Assembly (NCBI RefSeq): GCF_010671605.1
Contig: NZ_JAABOO010000002.1
Location: forward strand, 248,001-312,000
DNA length: 64,000 nt
Direction: 5' to 3'
Origin: Leptobacterium flavescens
GTDB lineage: Bacteria > Bacteroidota > Bacteroidia > Flavobacteriales > Flavobacteriaceae
Positions 44,882-52,802 of this stretch are shown piece after piece. How positions within the stretch are numbered: the stretch's first letter is position 1; every line of letters begins with the position of its first letter. The notes beneath the pieces are model-generated. The model had not been told where the DNA came from and made no database searches. It saw only the letters and a list, made by a program, of their open reading frames with translations. The position numbers and the translations under genes are program-made.

Positions 44882-45287
44882 AGATAGGAGTTGCTCCTGT
44901 TGCTCTAATATTTAAGGTTTTTACATCCGGATGCTCGAACTTAGGTTTTATTGTCGATTTAATGGTGCTGTTTTTCTTTAGTACCTCATATATGGTTGTA
45001 AGTTCTGTTTTTATTGTTGTGTTGGTTTTTGATATATAGGATACCTGTATTTCTATGTCCTTATAATCCGTGTATTCGCTTGTGTTTTTTATATCCATAT
45101 TTATTTCATAGCCATCATGTAAGATGCGTTTTCTGTAAGTGCCTTCTACTTCCAAAAAGGTACTTGGGTATTTTTGACTGGTCTCGATTTCAAAAGCAAT
45201 TTTTTCTGCTTTTTTTTCAGCTTCGGTTTTTTCAGCGCAGCTAAATAAACACATTATTACTAATAATAACACACTTATTTTTTTCAT
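44874..45287 (-). CDS. Lipoprotein on the opposite strand within E1 (possible moron)
   Basis: 137 residues from the ATG at 45287 (a longer start at 45293 exists). Lipobox in LLVIMCLFSCAEKTEA (Cys near 17), a charged linker, then a beta-rich domain (YKDIEIQVSYISKTNT). It is transcribed against all late genes, and its 3' end overlaps the gene before it by 8 bp. Lipoproteins placed thus in phages often block superinfection; that is inference. In E2 the same place holds a 40-residue minus-strand ORF. Confidence 0.7.
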   Translation of the reverse strand: MKKISVLLLVIMCLFSCAEKTEAEKKAEKIAFEIETSQKYPSTFLEVEGTYRKRILHDGYEINMDIKNTSEYTDYKDIEIQVSYISKTNTTIKTELTTIYEVLKKNSTIKSTIKPKFEHPDVKTLNIRATGATPIFN

Positions 45288-45323
45288 TCTCAATGGTTTT
45301 TAAAGGAATTAATAAAAACAAAA

Positions 45324-45482
45324 ATGACGAAATTAATGTTAATACTCAAGTCTAATTTTATGAATTTTCTTGCTCTATGGGTTTCCCTTTCTGAATGTAA
45401 GGATTTATTGCAGTTGGTTGTTTTAGTGACTGCTATTGCTGTTAATGTCTATCAAATTAAAAAACTAAAAAACAAGAAATAA
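45324..45482 (+). CDS. E1 small TM protein before the holin
   Basis: Up to 52 residues (ATG 45324; a second ATG in frame at 45360). One hydrophobic helix (LLQLVVLVTAIAVNVYQI) and a Lys-rich tail. Its stop overlaps the holin start (TAATG at 45480-45484). The matching 53-residue gene of E2 lies at 55659, also overlapping the holin start. Confidence 0.6.
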   Translation: MTKLMLILKSNFMNFLALWVSLSECKDLLQLVVLVTAIAVNVYQIKKLKNKK

Positions 45483-45901
45483 TGTTTGACAAAATATTAA
45501 AAGCTGTTACAGGTTTATTTGGTTCTTCCGAGATAGGGAAGGAGGTGGCTCAAATTTTCAAAGGGAGGGAAGCTAAATTAAGAGAGTTCCAAAAGGAAAT
45601 GGCTTCCATTGCTATGAAACAATACGAAATGGAAGTCAAAGACTTGCAGGATGCGCGAAAAATGCAGATTGAAGCTCTTAAACAGGCGGATAGATTTTCC
45701 AAAAGGTTTGTTTACTATTTAACAATTGTTCTTTTGGGGTCTGCTGTTCTGGTTACCTTTTTACCTTTCTTTATTGAGTTCCCGGAATCTAATCAAAGAT
45801 TTATAGATAGGGGAGTTGACTTCCTGTATATCGTTTCTGGTGCTCGTATTCTTTCTTTTTTCTTTGGCTCTAAAATTGAAAATAAAAACAAATTATTATG
45901 A
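45482..45901 (+). CDS. Holin-like protein (3-TM phage holin family), E1 copy
   Basis: 139 residues. An N-terminal charged helical half with amphipathic start (FDKILKAVTGLFGSSEI), then hydrophobic segments near 80-100 and 115-130. Arrangement and neighbours match the E2 gene at 55817 and the 3-TM phage holins of Bacteroidota phages. It probably permits release of the lytic enzyme. Confidence 0.7.
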   Translation: MFDKILKAVTGLFGSSEIGKEVAQIFKGREAKLREFQKEMASIAMKQYEMEVKDLQDARKMQIEALKQADRFSKRFVYYLTIVLLGSAVLVTFLPFFIEFPESNQRFIDRGVDFLYIVSGARILSFFFGSKIENKNKLL

Positions 45902-46554
45902 ATATAGTTAGTTGTTTATGTGATATAGAAGAAGCAATTTCTTCTGAGTTTGGCGGTGATCTTTCCGGGTTTAAACCTGTGATTATTACAGATTTCACTA
46001 ATCTTCTTGATAAGCAGAATAGAGTTTTGTATTATGGTTCTTTCAATTTCGATTCGGTTCTGAACCATAATGAGAAATCATTTAACGCATCAAAGGGAAT
46101 TAATCATTTATTTTCTCATATTGATTCCCATGCGGACGGGTTGGTTTTTAATGGTGTCCGTTTGGAATTTGTAGCGGACTCTAGTACTGATAATGAAACA
46201 CAACTTCCGGTTGAATATAGACTTAACGGTACTGTGACTCTTGAAAGCAATGACCAGCCTATTGCACAGTCAATTGTTTTGGTTCTTAAGCAGTTTGACA
46301 CTGCTGCGGATGTCAATAATGATGACCCCATCCATGTTACTACATTAAATACCGGAAATGATGGAAGTTTTGATTTCGGAGAGATTCCTGGAAACTTTAA
46401 GTATCAGATTCTCCCTCCGGATCAGGGCGCTTTATGGTACGGCGCAATTCTTAATGCAGGAGCCTTCCCGGAACATTGGGTTAATGGGGTACAGGAAGCA
46501 AATGTTCTAAATGAACATTACGATGGTATAAAGTTTAAGGTTAATCTGTTTTAG
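45898..46554 (+). CDS. Spike-like (receptor-binding) protein candidate, E1 copy
   Basis: 218 residues, beta-rich, overlapping the holin by 4 bp. Homology to the E2 protein at 56227 is seen at both ends: FKPVIITDFTN against LKPVIKDTNSF near residue 25, and GAFPEHWVNGVQEANVLNEHYDGI against GAFPVHWVNNTSEAANLDQAYVGI at the C-terminus. Being last in both late operons and more diverged in the middle fits a spike or receptor-binding protein. Confidence 0.6.
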   Translation: MNIVSCLCDIEEAISSEFGGDLSGFKPVIITDFTNLLDKQNRVLYYGSFNFDSVLNHNEKSFNASKGINHLFSHIDSHADGLVFNGVRLEFVADSSTDNETQLPVEYRLNGTVTLESNDQPIAQSIVLVLKQFDTAADVNNDDPIHVTTLNTGNDGSFDFGEIPGNFKYQILPPDQGALWYGAILNAGAFPEHWVNGVQEANVLNEHYDGIKFKVNLF

Positions 46555-46570
46555 TTGATTATTGAGTTCT

Positions 46571-46598
46571 AAAGAGTCTCAAACGGAGACTCTTTTTT
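46571..46598 (+). terminator. Rho-independent terminator after the E1 late genes
   Basis: GAGTCTC and GAGACTC (46574-46580, 46586-46592) around AAACG, then TCTTTTTTATTTT. Also lies at the 3' end of the minus-strand gene at 46597, so it may act both ways. Confidence 0.85.
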
Positions 46599-46848
46599 AT
46601 TTTACATATCTATGAAATGCTTTATTAGCTAATTCGCCACCTTTCGATTTTAGTTCTTCAGAGCTTAGATTTTTACCATACGTTTCTAATACCTCCATAA
46701 TTCTTTCAGTTGCTTTATGTGCTTTATTCATATTACTGCTATGTTCGTCGAAGTATGTTCCTGTTTTTTTAATTGAGAGCTTGTCCGTTTCCTCTAATAT
46801 TTCATCAAATTTTTGATCTATCTTCCTAAGTGCTTCTTTTTTAGTCAT
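46597..46848 (-). CDS. E1 small helical protein, minus strand
   Basis: 83 residues, Lys/Glu-rich and alpha-helical, no membrane segment (KKEALRKIDQKFDEILEETD). Convergent with the late genes and ends at the shared terminator. Could be a small regulator of the lysogenic state; no domain recognised. Confidence 0.5.
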   Translation of the reverse strand: MTKKEALRKIDQKFDEILEETDKLSIKKTGTYFDEHSSNMNKAHKATERIMEVLETYGKNLSSEELKSKGGELANKAFHRYVK

Positions 46849-46890
46849 ATTCTATTATTTTCATTAAAGATAGTGCGTTTTTTTTTTTTT

Positions 46891-46940
46891 CGCTGTCGGC
46901 GCCCGACTTTCTTTTGGCTACTTTGGGAAACACCAAAGTA
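46891..46940. other. GC-rich structured region with two hairpins, E1
   Basis: GTCGG-CGC-CCGAC (46895-46907) and TACTTTGG-(6)-CCAAAGTA (46919-46940) are adjacent stems in a short GC-rich island. It lies before the RusA gene. The E2 counterpart is the longer GC-rich island at 59040-59530. Candidate for an origin or packaging signal; inference. Confidence 0.45.
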
Positions 46941-47017
46941 TGCCTCGAATGTAGCACGTGATTTGAAATAAATTTTTGCTGTTTTTTTTCTTGAATCATC
47001 TTAAAATATAACACAAG

Positions 47018-47075
47018 GTATTGGCTACATCTTCGTAGTCAATTTCATTTAAACCTTGTGGTTATTTTATGATTT
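47018..47075. promoter_or_regulatory. Palindromic region before the RusA gene
   Basis: ACAAGGT near 47021 and ACCTTGT near 47054 are inverted repeats, with the smaller GCTACATCTTCGTAGTC hairpin between them. It may be an operator controlling the RusA gene. Confidence 0.35.
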
Positions 47076-47112
47076 AAGTATTTTGCATTACATTTATTTT
47101 AAAATTCTTTTG

Positions 47113-47619
47113 ATGACTCAAACAGATAAAACTTATAAGCAAAATCCTAAACTTAATTTGTTATTTGGTTTTTACGGAAGTAAGGTTCCGACTAAGCAAG
47201 ATAAATTCAAGCCGTTAGAAGGTGTTGTATATGATGAAGAAAATGATACAGTTTTGGATAATATTTATGTAAAAAAACCGGTCTCTGATGCTGTGGAGAG
47301 TTTTAATAAAGTAATGGAAGATATTATAACTAATAAGTACGAAAGCTTTTTTTTTGAAAAACCAAAAGAGATAGAAGTAGTGTTATCGATTAGTTGTAAT
47401 AAAAGAAGGTTTTACGAAGTTGATGTAGATAATTTGGCAAAATGTGTTTTGGATAGCCTTAAGGGACTTTTATTTGAAGATGATTCCCAGGTAACGGGTT
47501 TAATCTGTTATAAACATGTTAATGATAAGGGGATGAATAGTATCTTAATTGGTATTACCGAGCTCTCACCTAAAAATAAAGGGTTTATAGGAGATATTTC
47601 TCTTTTTTCTGAAGTCTAA
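47113..47619 (+). CDS. RusA-family Holliday junction resolvase-like endonuclease
   Basis: 168 residues from the ATG at 47113 (MTQTDKTYKQNPKLN); the frame reaches back to 47056. The family mark 'YEVDVDNLAKCVLDSLKGLLFEDDSQV' (split here: DVDNLAKCVLDSL and FEDDSQV, near 110-135) carries the Asp cluster of RusA resolvases. In phages such enzymes resolve branched replication or recombination intermediates. Only E1 has one; its presence next to the dif-like site could matter for recombination. Confidence 0.85.
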   Translation: MTQTDKTYKQNPKLNLLFGFYGSKVPTKQDKFKPLEGVVYDEENDTVLDNIYVKKPVSDAVESFNKVMEDIITNKYESFFFEKPKEIEVVLSISCNKRRFYEVDVDNLAKCVLDSLKGLLFEDDSQVTGLICYKHVNDKGMNSILIGITELSPKNKGFIGDISLFSEV

Positions 47620-47636
47620 TAGGAAGTTTTAATTTT

Positions 47637-48410
47637 TTGTCTGTGATAAGCGATATTAAAAATTCGATCAATAAAGTGATCAATGAACGGCTGGTTAGTC
47701 CTTTTTATGGGGCCTATATATTTTCTTGGTCTGTATGGAATTGGAAAATAATATACCTAACTATTTTTGTAAGTGAGGATAAAATTCACGGAGACAAGAT
47801 AACATATATATCAGATAATTTTTTAAACTGGTGTGACATTCTATTATATCCTTTTTTGTCTACTATTGCTTTGGTTACCTTAATTCCTTTTTTAGCTAAT
47901 GGGGCTTATTGGGCTGCCTTAAAATTTAATAAATGGAAAGTTGATAAAAGAAGTGAAATACAGAAGTTGCAGCAATTGACAGTTGAGCAGTCAATGGAAT
48001 TAAGGGAGTCTATGAGATCAATGGAAGAAGGATATCAAAAACTTATTGATAATAAGGATCTTAGAATAAAACAATTAGAATTATTAGTTGATTCTGGAAC
48101 AAATGATGATGACGGAGATGATAAGGATAGTACTAAGGGACTTATTACAAAAATGAGTTTTATGGATCAAGATGAGGACTTAATCGTTCAAACTATATTA
48201 AGAGATAGTTCTTTGCTTAGGACTTTTGACATTTTATCAGAAATATCGGTTTCTAAAGTTGACATAGTTAAGTATAATGTGGATGATAAAAAAGTTAATT
48301 ATTTTATTATTAACGATATTTTTGAGCAACCTAATAACTCATTTTATTTTAGCTTGACTGAATTCGGTAAAAAAATATCTAGAAGGATATATAGAGAAAG
48401 GCAACGGTAG
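47637..48410 (+). CDS. Membrane protein with coiled coil, possible accessory (moron) protein
   Basis: 257 residues. Two membrane segments (about 25-45, with YGAYIFSWSVWNWKIIYLTIFV; about 75-95), then a coiled coil (about 100-145) and an acidic linker (NDDDGDDKD), then a winged-helix-like region near the C-terminus. It lies at the right end of E1, immediately before the promoter and dif-like site at 48471. The E2 end has another membrane protein in the same place (59729), so this may be a variable cargo slot such as superinfection exclusion or defence. Confidence 0.5.
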   Translation: MSVISDIKNSINKVINERLVSPFYGAYIFSWSVWNWKIIYLTIFVSEDKIHGDKITYISDNFLNWCDILLYPFLSTIALVTLIPFLANGAYWAALKFNKWKVDKRSEIQKLQQLTVEQSMELRESMRSMEEGYQKLIDNKDLRIKQLELLVDSGTNDDDGDDKDSTKGLITKMSFMDQDEDLIVQTILRDSSLLRTFDILSEISVSKVDIVKYNVDDKKVNYFIINDIFEQPNNSFYFSLTEFGKKISRRIYRERQR

Positions 48411-48429
48411 TTTTTGTTATGTAAGTAAA

Positions 48430-48460
48430 TTTGGTCATTTCGAGTATTTGTGTATCTTTG
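48430..48460 (+). promoter_or_regulatory. Strong Bacteroidota promoter just before the E1/E2 dif-like site
   Basis: TTTG at 48430-48433, a 19-bp spacer, and TATCTTTG at 48453-48460, a perfect fit to TTTG-N19-TAnnTTTG. It points across the site into E2. On a circular E1 it would point across the joined site into E1's own early genes. Confidence 0.75.
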
Positions 48461-48470
48461 ATTTAGAATT

Positions 48471-48498
48471 GTGTATTATAATTTATAGTATGTGAATT
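48471..48498 (+). other. dif-like site between E1 and E2
   Basis: XerC-like arm GTGTATTATAA (8 of 11 with 60616), centre TTTATA identical, XerD-like arm GTATGTGAATT (8 of 11). It is followed by an imperfect inverted repeat (ACATAATTATAAAT). It is the shared boundary of E1 and E2. Confidence 0.65.
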
Positions 48499-48717
48499 CC
48501 TACATAATTATAAATCAGTTATTTATCTGATTTTTGGGCAAAAAGTCCTAAAATTTCCTTTTTTTATTAGAAAAAAGTTATTTTTTGAATTAATTCAGCA
48601 TAATATGTGGTGTTAGGTGTAATTAAAACCACAAACATTTATAATATAATTAACTTATATTTCCTAACAAAATAGTAGTATTTTTCGTTATGATTTTTCC
48701 TAAATCGTAACTACCGA

Positions 48718-49266
48718 ATGAAAAACATTAAGTTTGAGCTTTCTTTTTCTAAACAAAGAAAGTATGAATTGTATCTCGGTTTCGGAGATCGCTTAATAAG
48801 CAAAAACAAAAAGAAACTAGAAAGGTATTTGTCTACCTACAAAGCGGTAATTAAAGATAATGTTTATTTACTTGCTCAAAATCAGTCTCAAATAGAGTCT
48901 ATCTATTGGGATTATTATATGCAATTTGATTCTTCTACTCAAAGAATTGTTCAGTACGAACTAAACAATTTCAAAGATCGTTTTGATTACATTTTTAAAA
49001 CATTTAGTAGAGGAAATCAGAATGCTTTTGTCTTTCGGAATATTACTTCTTGTTTTGATTCACAAATGACCTGTTTACAGGCGTTAAAGGAATTTTCTTT
49101 TAAATATAAGATTGCTAACTTAAAACAAAAGGTTACCGCTCTTATAAAGCATCATGAGAGTTTAGAACAGGTCTTTGAATTGGAAAGACATAGACTTGAC
49201 CTAACGGCCGACCACAAGAAAAGAACTAAAGTTATAACTCTTGTAAATTCTAAGGTAAATGAATAG
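48718..49266 (+). CDS. E2 early protein 1, helical
   Basis: 182 residues, basic and helical (KYELYLGFGDRLISKNKKKLERYL near the start; LKQKVTALIKHHESLEQVFELERHRLDL near 145). Same position and size as the gene at 38969 in E1, perhaps a distant homologue. Overlaps the next gene by 8 bp. Confidence 0.55.
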   Translation: MKNIKFELSFSKQRKYELYLGFGDRLISKNKKKLERYLSTYKAVIKDNVYLLAQNQSQIESIYWDYYMQFDSSTQRIVQYELNNFKDRFDYIFKTFSRGNQNAFVFRNITSCFDSQMTCLQALKEFSFKYKIANLKQKVTALIKHHESLEQVFELERHRLDLTADHKKRTKVITLVNSKVNE

Positions 49267-49471
49267 GGGGCTAGCTAAGGACTTAGTAAGGTCTCAGATT
49301 GACCATATTTTGTCACTCCGTTCATTAGACACGGATTGTATTGATCTTATGGAAAACCTTTACCAGCGTTTTACAAAACACCATATTGATTATGATGGTA
49401 TGGGCAACCCCGTTTTAAATTCATTTTTATTGTACTGTAAGTATCGTCATTTATTCCAAAGCGTATGTTAG
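49259..49471 (+). CDS. E2 early small protein 2
   Basis: 70 residues (MNRGLAKDLVRSQIDHILSL at the start). Overlaps its neighbours on both sides (the Rep start at 49465 lies inside its end). No known domain; corresponds in position to the 60-residue gene at 39541. Confidence 0.55.
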   Translation: MNRGLAKDLVRSQIDHILSLRSLDTDCIDLMENLYQRFTKHHIDYDGMGNPVLNSFLLYCKYRHLFQSVC

Positions 49472-51414
49472 ATACATTAGAGTTTCAACTCAATAATGTA
49501 TCAACTAAAAAAATAGATTTACAGCCTGGGACAGATGGCTATTCATATTATAGCGATTTTAACCGCCTCTTATATCTTCGTCTTATGGAAATGGAAGGTA
49601 AGTATATTGAGCGTGATTTTAAGGTGAGGAAAGAAGGTGTTAAGCAGTCTCCTACAGCTGATATGTTTGAATCGGAAACCAGAAACACGCATGCATATGT
49701 TTCTAGGGAAATGCGGATTATTCAAAAGGACGATACATTAAATTCGTATTATTTAAATACGAGAGGAAAATTAAATATTACAAGTGCCGATTATCGTGTT
49801 CGTTGGTCTGAGTCAATCAGTAAGGACGCGCTTATATTTAGTTTATCCGTACCGAAGTATTTGTACGGTCACAATATAGGTCAATTTGTGCCTAATGTGC
49901 ATAGTCAAGAGTTTATGCGAAATCCTTTCGGTTGGCGGATGTGGAACCGTCAAACACAAAATTTACTTCCTCGTATTGTTCAATTTATTTATAGGTTTTT
50001 CGACGATCTCACATATTATTTGAGTATGCCGAGTATTCAGAATTTTAATATCGCTGATGTGGAGTTACTTCGTATTGATTTTTGTTATAATCAATTTTTT
50101 CCCTCTCAGGCTATGGCGTTAGATAAATTAGAGGCTCAGAAGAAGTTTTATAATTCTCGCGTTCGTAAAAATTCAAAGGTTCATTCAGATTATAAGACAT
50201 CGTTTAATTATCGTCATAGTGACAACGGTTTTTATTTTAAGATATATCACAAAGGTGAAGAGTTTTTAAGGCCGAAGGGAAGAGATAATAAAAGCGATTT
50301 TAAACGCCTTTTAGGCGAGAACCTAAAGTTTTTGGAAGAGAATAAGCAGGATCTTTTACCCAAGCTTTCAACTTGCTTTAAAGCACATTTTGAAAAGGAT
50401 TTTGCAAGGCAAAACGGAAATGTATATGATAAATTGGTTAAGTATTACGAGAGTTATTTAAAGCTTAAAGAAAATAAGAAATTTACGAAAGAGGTTGATG
50501 GTTATTTGCCCTTTAAATTAACCTTTCTGATAGATCAGGCGGATAAGGTTTTGCGCTATGAAATGAATTTCACAAAGCGTTATATATCTACTATTTATAA
50601 GCGTAGCGTTTTCAGAAAGACTTGTAATCATTGGAATAGGCATAAAACTATTTATAGAAATGTTCATCGATATAATAGAGAGTTGTCAAGAGGCAATAAA
50701 TTGAAGGCCGAACAGATTAAACATGCATACAGATTAGATAAAAAACAGTTTGAAATTCACGTTGCTATTGATAAGTCATTACATAAGAAGCACCGTTTTT
50801 ATTTTAAGTCAGATGATGAGTTGCTAAGACATGAGAGCGTTTTCCATGATTATAAAGGCTTTACTTTAAATAGACATTATAAGATTAAGGAGTATGACGA
50901 CGCAACTGTTACAAATCAATTAATGGAAACGCTCGTTAAAATGTTTAAGGAGGAAATTGAGTATTTTCAAGTAAAGGACTTTAAAAAGGTTGAAACTGTA
51001 TTAGATGCTATTGATAGTTATAATAGTCACGTCGATAATAAAATACTTAATTATAATAGACAGTGGGGCGAAAATGCTCATAAAAAACTCACTCATACTA
51101 ATAAAAGAAAGTATGGCCTTTCTAAGTTAAATAAGCATCGTTTCAAGCTTGTTTTAGATAATATGAACAAGGGTAAATCGTTGGAGACGATACGACATGA
51201 AATGGGATTTTCAAAGAGTGCTTATTACCAGCTTTTAAAGGATTTGAAAATGTTCGATATTTATAAGCAGACTGTAAAATCAAAGTTTAATCACTACATA
51301 ATTAAAACTGATTTTTCCACTTATTACGACAACTTTTATACTATTAAGGACTACGGTAAATTGTTGTTTTCTCCTGATACTTCTGTGCTTTCTAAGGATG
51401 TTTTTAAGCGTTAA
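49465..51414 (+). CDS. E2 replication protein, phage/plasmid II/X-like family
   Basis: 649 residues. LLRIDFCYNQFFPSQAM (near 205), FYFKIYHKGEEFLRPKG (near 255) and KVLRYEMNFTKRYISTIY (near 370) match the 'RiD-cyn', 'KiYdKg' and 'lR-E-tl-R' pattern of filamentous-phage gene II/X and related plasmid Rep proteins. The C-terminal third has a helix-turn-helix (SLETIRHEMGFSKSAYYQLLKD near 575). Unusually long for the family, so it may carry extra domains. E1 uses a different Rep, so replication modules are exchangeable between these elements. Confidence 0.65.
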   Translation: MLDTLEFQLNNVSTKKIDLQPGTDGYSYYSDFNRLLYLRLMEMEGKYIERDFKVRKEGVKQSPTADMFESETRNTHAYVSREMRIIQKDDTLNSYYLNTRGKLNITSADYRVRWSESISKDALIFSLSVPKYLYGHNIGQFVPNVHSQEFMRNPFGWRMWNRQTQNLLPRIVQFIYRFFDDLTYYLSMPSIQNFNIADVELLRIDFCYNQFFPSQAMALDKLEAQKKFYNSRVRKNSKVHSDYKTSFNYRHSDNGFYFKIYHKGEEFLRPKGRDNKSDFKRLLGENLKFLEENKQDLLPKLSTCFKAHFEKDFARQNGNVYDKLVKYYESYLKLKENKKFTKEVDGYLPFKLTFLIDQADKVLRYEMNFTKRYISTIYKRSVFRKTCNHWNRHKTIYRNVHRYNRELSRGNKLKAEQIKHAYRLDKKQFEIHVAIDKSLHKKHRFYFKSDDELLRHESVFHDYKGFTLNRHYKIKEYDDATVTNQLMETLVKMFKEEIEYFQVKDFKKVETVLDAIDSYNSHVDNKILNYNRQWGENAHKKLTHTNKRKYGLSKLNKHRFKLVLDNMNKGKSLETIRHEMGFSKSAYYQLLKDLKMFDIYKQTVKSKFNHYIIKTDFSTYYDNFYTIKDYGKLLFSPDTSVLSKDVFKR

Positions 51415-51423
51415 ACTCTTTTT

Positions 51424-51518
51424 GTTATCATTTTTTATCCTGGAGAAAGGATCTCCAACTGGCTTTTGTTAACATTCTTTCTCAGGGATCTTTAACCAGG
51501 CAGAAGTTTTTGTTATCA
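51424..51518. repeat. GTTATCA-type repeats and hairpin after the E2 Rep gene
   Basis: GTTATCA at 51424 and 51512, GTTAACA at 51468, and the hairpin TGGAGA-aagga-TCTCCA (51441-51457). Nearly the same arrangement recurs at 57776-57870 (AAGGATCTCC-A/G-CTG, CTGGTTAAC). Rep-binding iterons are one reading. The rest of 51415-51645 shows no other gene. Confidence 0.55.
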
Positions 51519-51645
51519 AAAATGTTAAAATTCATTTTAAATCAATTGATTTTACATTTCGGCTTAAAACACATCTTATATTATTTACCTATCCTTATTG
51601 CTCGGACGGGCAATTTTCATGTTTAATTTTTAAAAATTTTATCAG

Positions 51646-51798
51646 ATGAGTTTTTTAAAAAAACTTCCCATCCTGACAATTCTTGTTGTCGGGTTCATTT
51701 CAGTCAAGTATCAGGACAAGATAAAGGACTGGATAAGAAAAAATATACCAAGTATTGCTTCTTGGTTTGAGTCTAACCCATCAAATACTAATGGATAA
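51646..51798 (+). CDS. E2 small TM protein before the capsid gene
   Basis: 50 residues; one membrane helix (LPILTILVVGFISV) followed by a charged amphipathic stretch (QDKIKDWIRKNIPSIASWF). Its stop overlaps the ATG of the next gene (TAATG at 51796-51800). A comparable gene of E1 (42850) is at a different place, so it may be a transposed slot. Confidence 0.6.
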   Translation: MSFLKKLPILTILVVGFISVKYQDKIKDWIRKNIPSIASWFESNPSNTNG

Positions 51799-52775
51799 TG
51801 AAAGAGACTATTTTATTTGGTCAAAAGAAAACAGTAACTTTTGACAACGAGAATGTATCCGGTATAAACTTTAAGTATGTTACTACGGATACGGCACTTA
51901 ATGCCGTTTTTGATAAGGCGGAAAACGGAGATGGTCACGCAGCTTTGGATTATAGCGTTTTTGAAAAAAATCGTCTTAATATCGCTGTATATCAGGGTGA
52001 TAACAAAGCCCATGTGATTTTTAATGGAACGTTTAAGGAATTTCTTGATTATCACTTCGCAAGTGATAGGCTGCGCTTAGAGCGTCTTACTGCTTATGGT
52101 TATCGTGAGAACGAAAACAACGCTCAGCAGATTTCTTACGCTTTCAAATTTGATTTTGGAACCGTTTACAATCTCGGAAGAGGTAAACGTATAAAAGTTG
52201 AATTTGAATTTGATGCCTTGGCTAATGTGACAAAGCCTAATAGCACATTGGATAACACCAATGCCTATGTAGAGGTAGATTCTATCGAGGGTATCGGCTT
52301 GCAGCGATTTTCACCTGAGATTGTTGTTATCGATCTGGAGAATACCAGAAAAGATCATACTATCGATCTCGGCCAAAACGTAACCAAGATTGTCTATATT
52401 CCTTCTACGGATGAAACAATCCATTCTCTACCGTTTGATATCGATGAAGTGGCTATTGATTCGGATAAGCATAATACAAGACTGGAAACTCCGGATTTTG
52501 TAAATAGCTTCTATGGTTCAGTAGAGCCTGATCCGAATTACTATCGTGATGCTCTTTGTCTGTTACAGTCAAATGTTCCTTTACATGATGTAACTATCAA
52601 TTTGAATCATGATAATGCTTTACCGGACAGAAAGCTGATAGTTTGTTATTCTGTAGTTACAGCATCCATATTGAGGAAACTTGCTGAGAAGCAAGAAAAG
52701 CACAATATGGCAAACCAGCGAAAAGCATTGTCTAACCCTGAGGTTGAAGCCAGTTTCCAACAGAAAAACAGGTAG
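51798..52775 (+). CDS. E2 major capsid protein candidate
   Basis: 325 residues, beta-rich, no signal or membrane segment. Its size is near that of FLiP-type double-jelly-roll capsid proteins, and it stands in front of the DCIGASW gene. No residue motif identifies it, and no sequence similarity to the E1 candidate (41351) was apparent, so one of the two may use a different capsid fold. Structure prediction would settle this. Confidence 0.5.
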   Translation: MKETILFGQKKTVTFDNENVSGINFKYVTTDTALNAVFDKAENGDGHAALDYSVFEKNRLNIAVYQGDNKAHVIFNGTFKEFLDYHFASDRLRLERLTAYGYRENENNAQQISYAFKFDFGTVYNLGRGKRIKVEFEFDALANVTKPNSTLDNTNAYVEVDSIEGIGLQRFSPEIVVIDLENTRKDHTIDLGQNVTKIVYIPSTDETIHSLPFDIDEVAIDSDKHNTRLETPDFVNSFYGSVEPDPNYYRDALCLLQSNVPLHDVTINLNHDNALPDRKLIVCYSVVTASILRKLAEKQEKHNMANQRKALSNPEVEASFQQKNR

Positions 52776-52802
52776 AAAAACCTTTTTAAAATTCTATAAT
52801 TT

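Larger units (their letters stand above)
38792..48498 (+). mobile_element. Element E1: tandem tailless-phage-like element, about 9.7 kb
   Basis: Bounded by dif-like sites at 38792 and 48471. Gene order: four small early genes, HUH-type Rep (40199), capsid candidate (41351), DCIGASW protein (42104), small basic and membrane proteins, M23 endopeptidase (43506), small membrane proteins, annexin-like protein (44396), a minus-strand lipoprotein gene, holin (45482), spike-like protein (45898), terminator, then RusA and a membrane protein. No integrase, terminase, portal, tail or ATPase genes. XerCD-dependent integration is inferred. Its size is near that of FLiP-type flavobacterial ssDNA phages. 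Confidence 0.65.
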
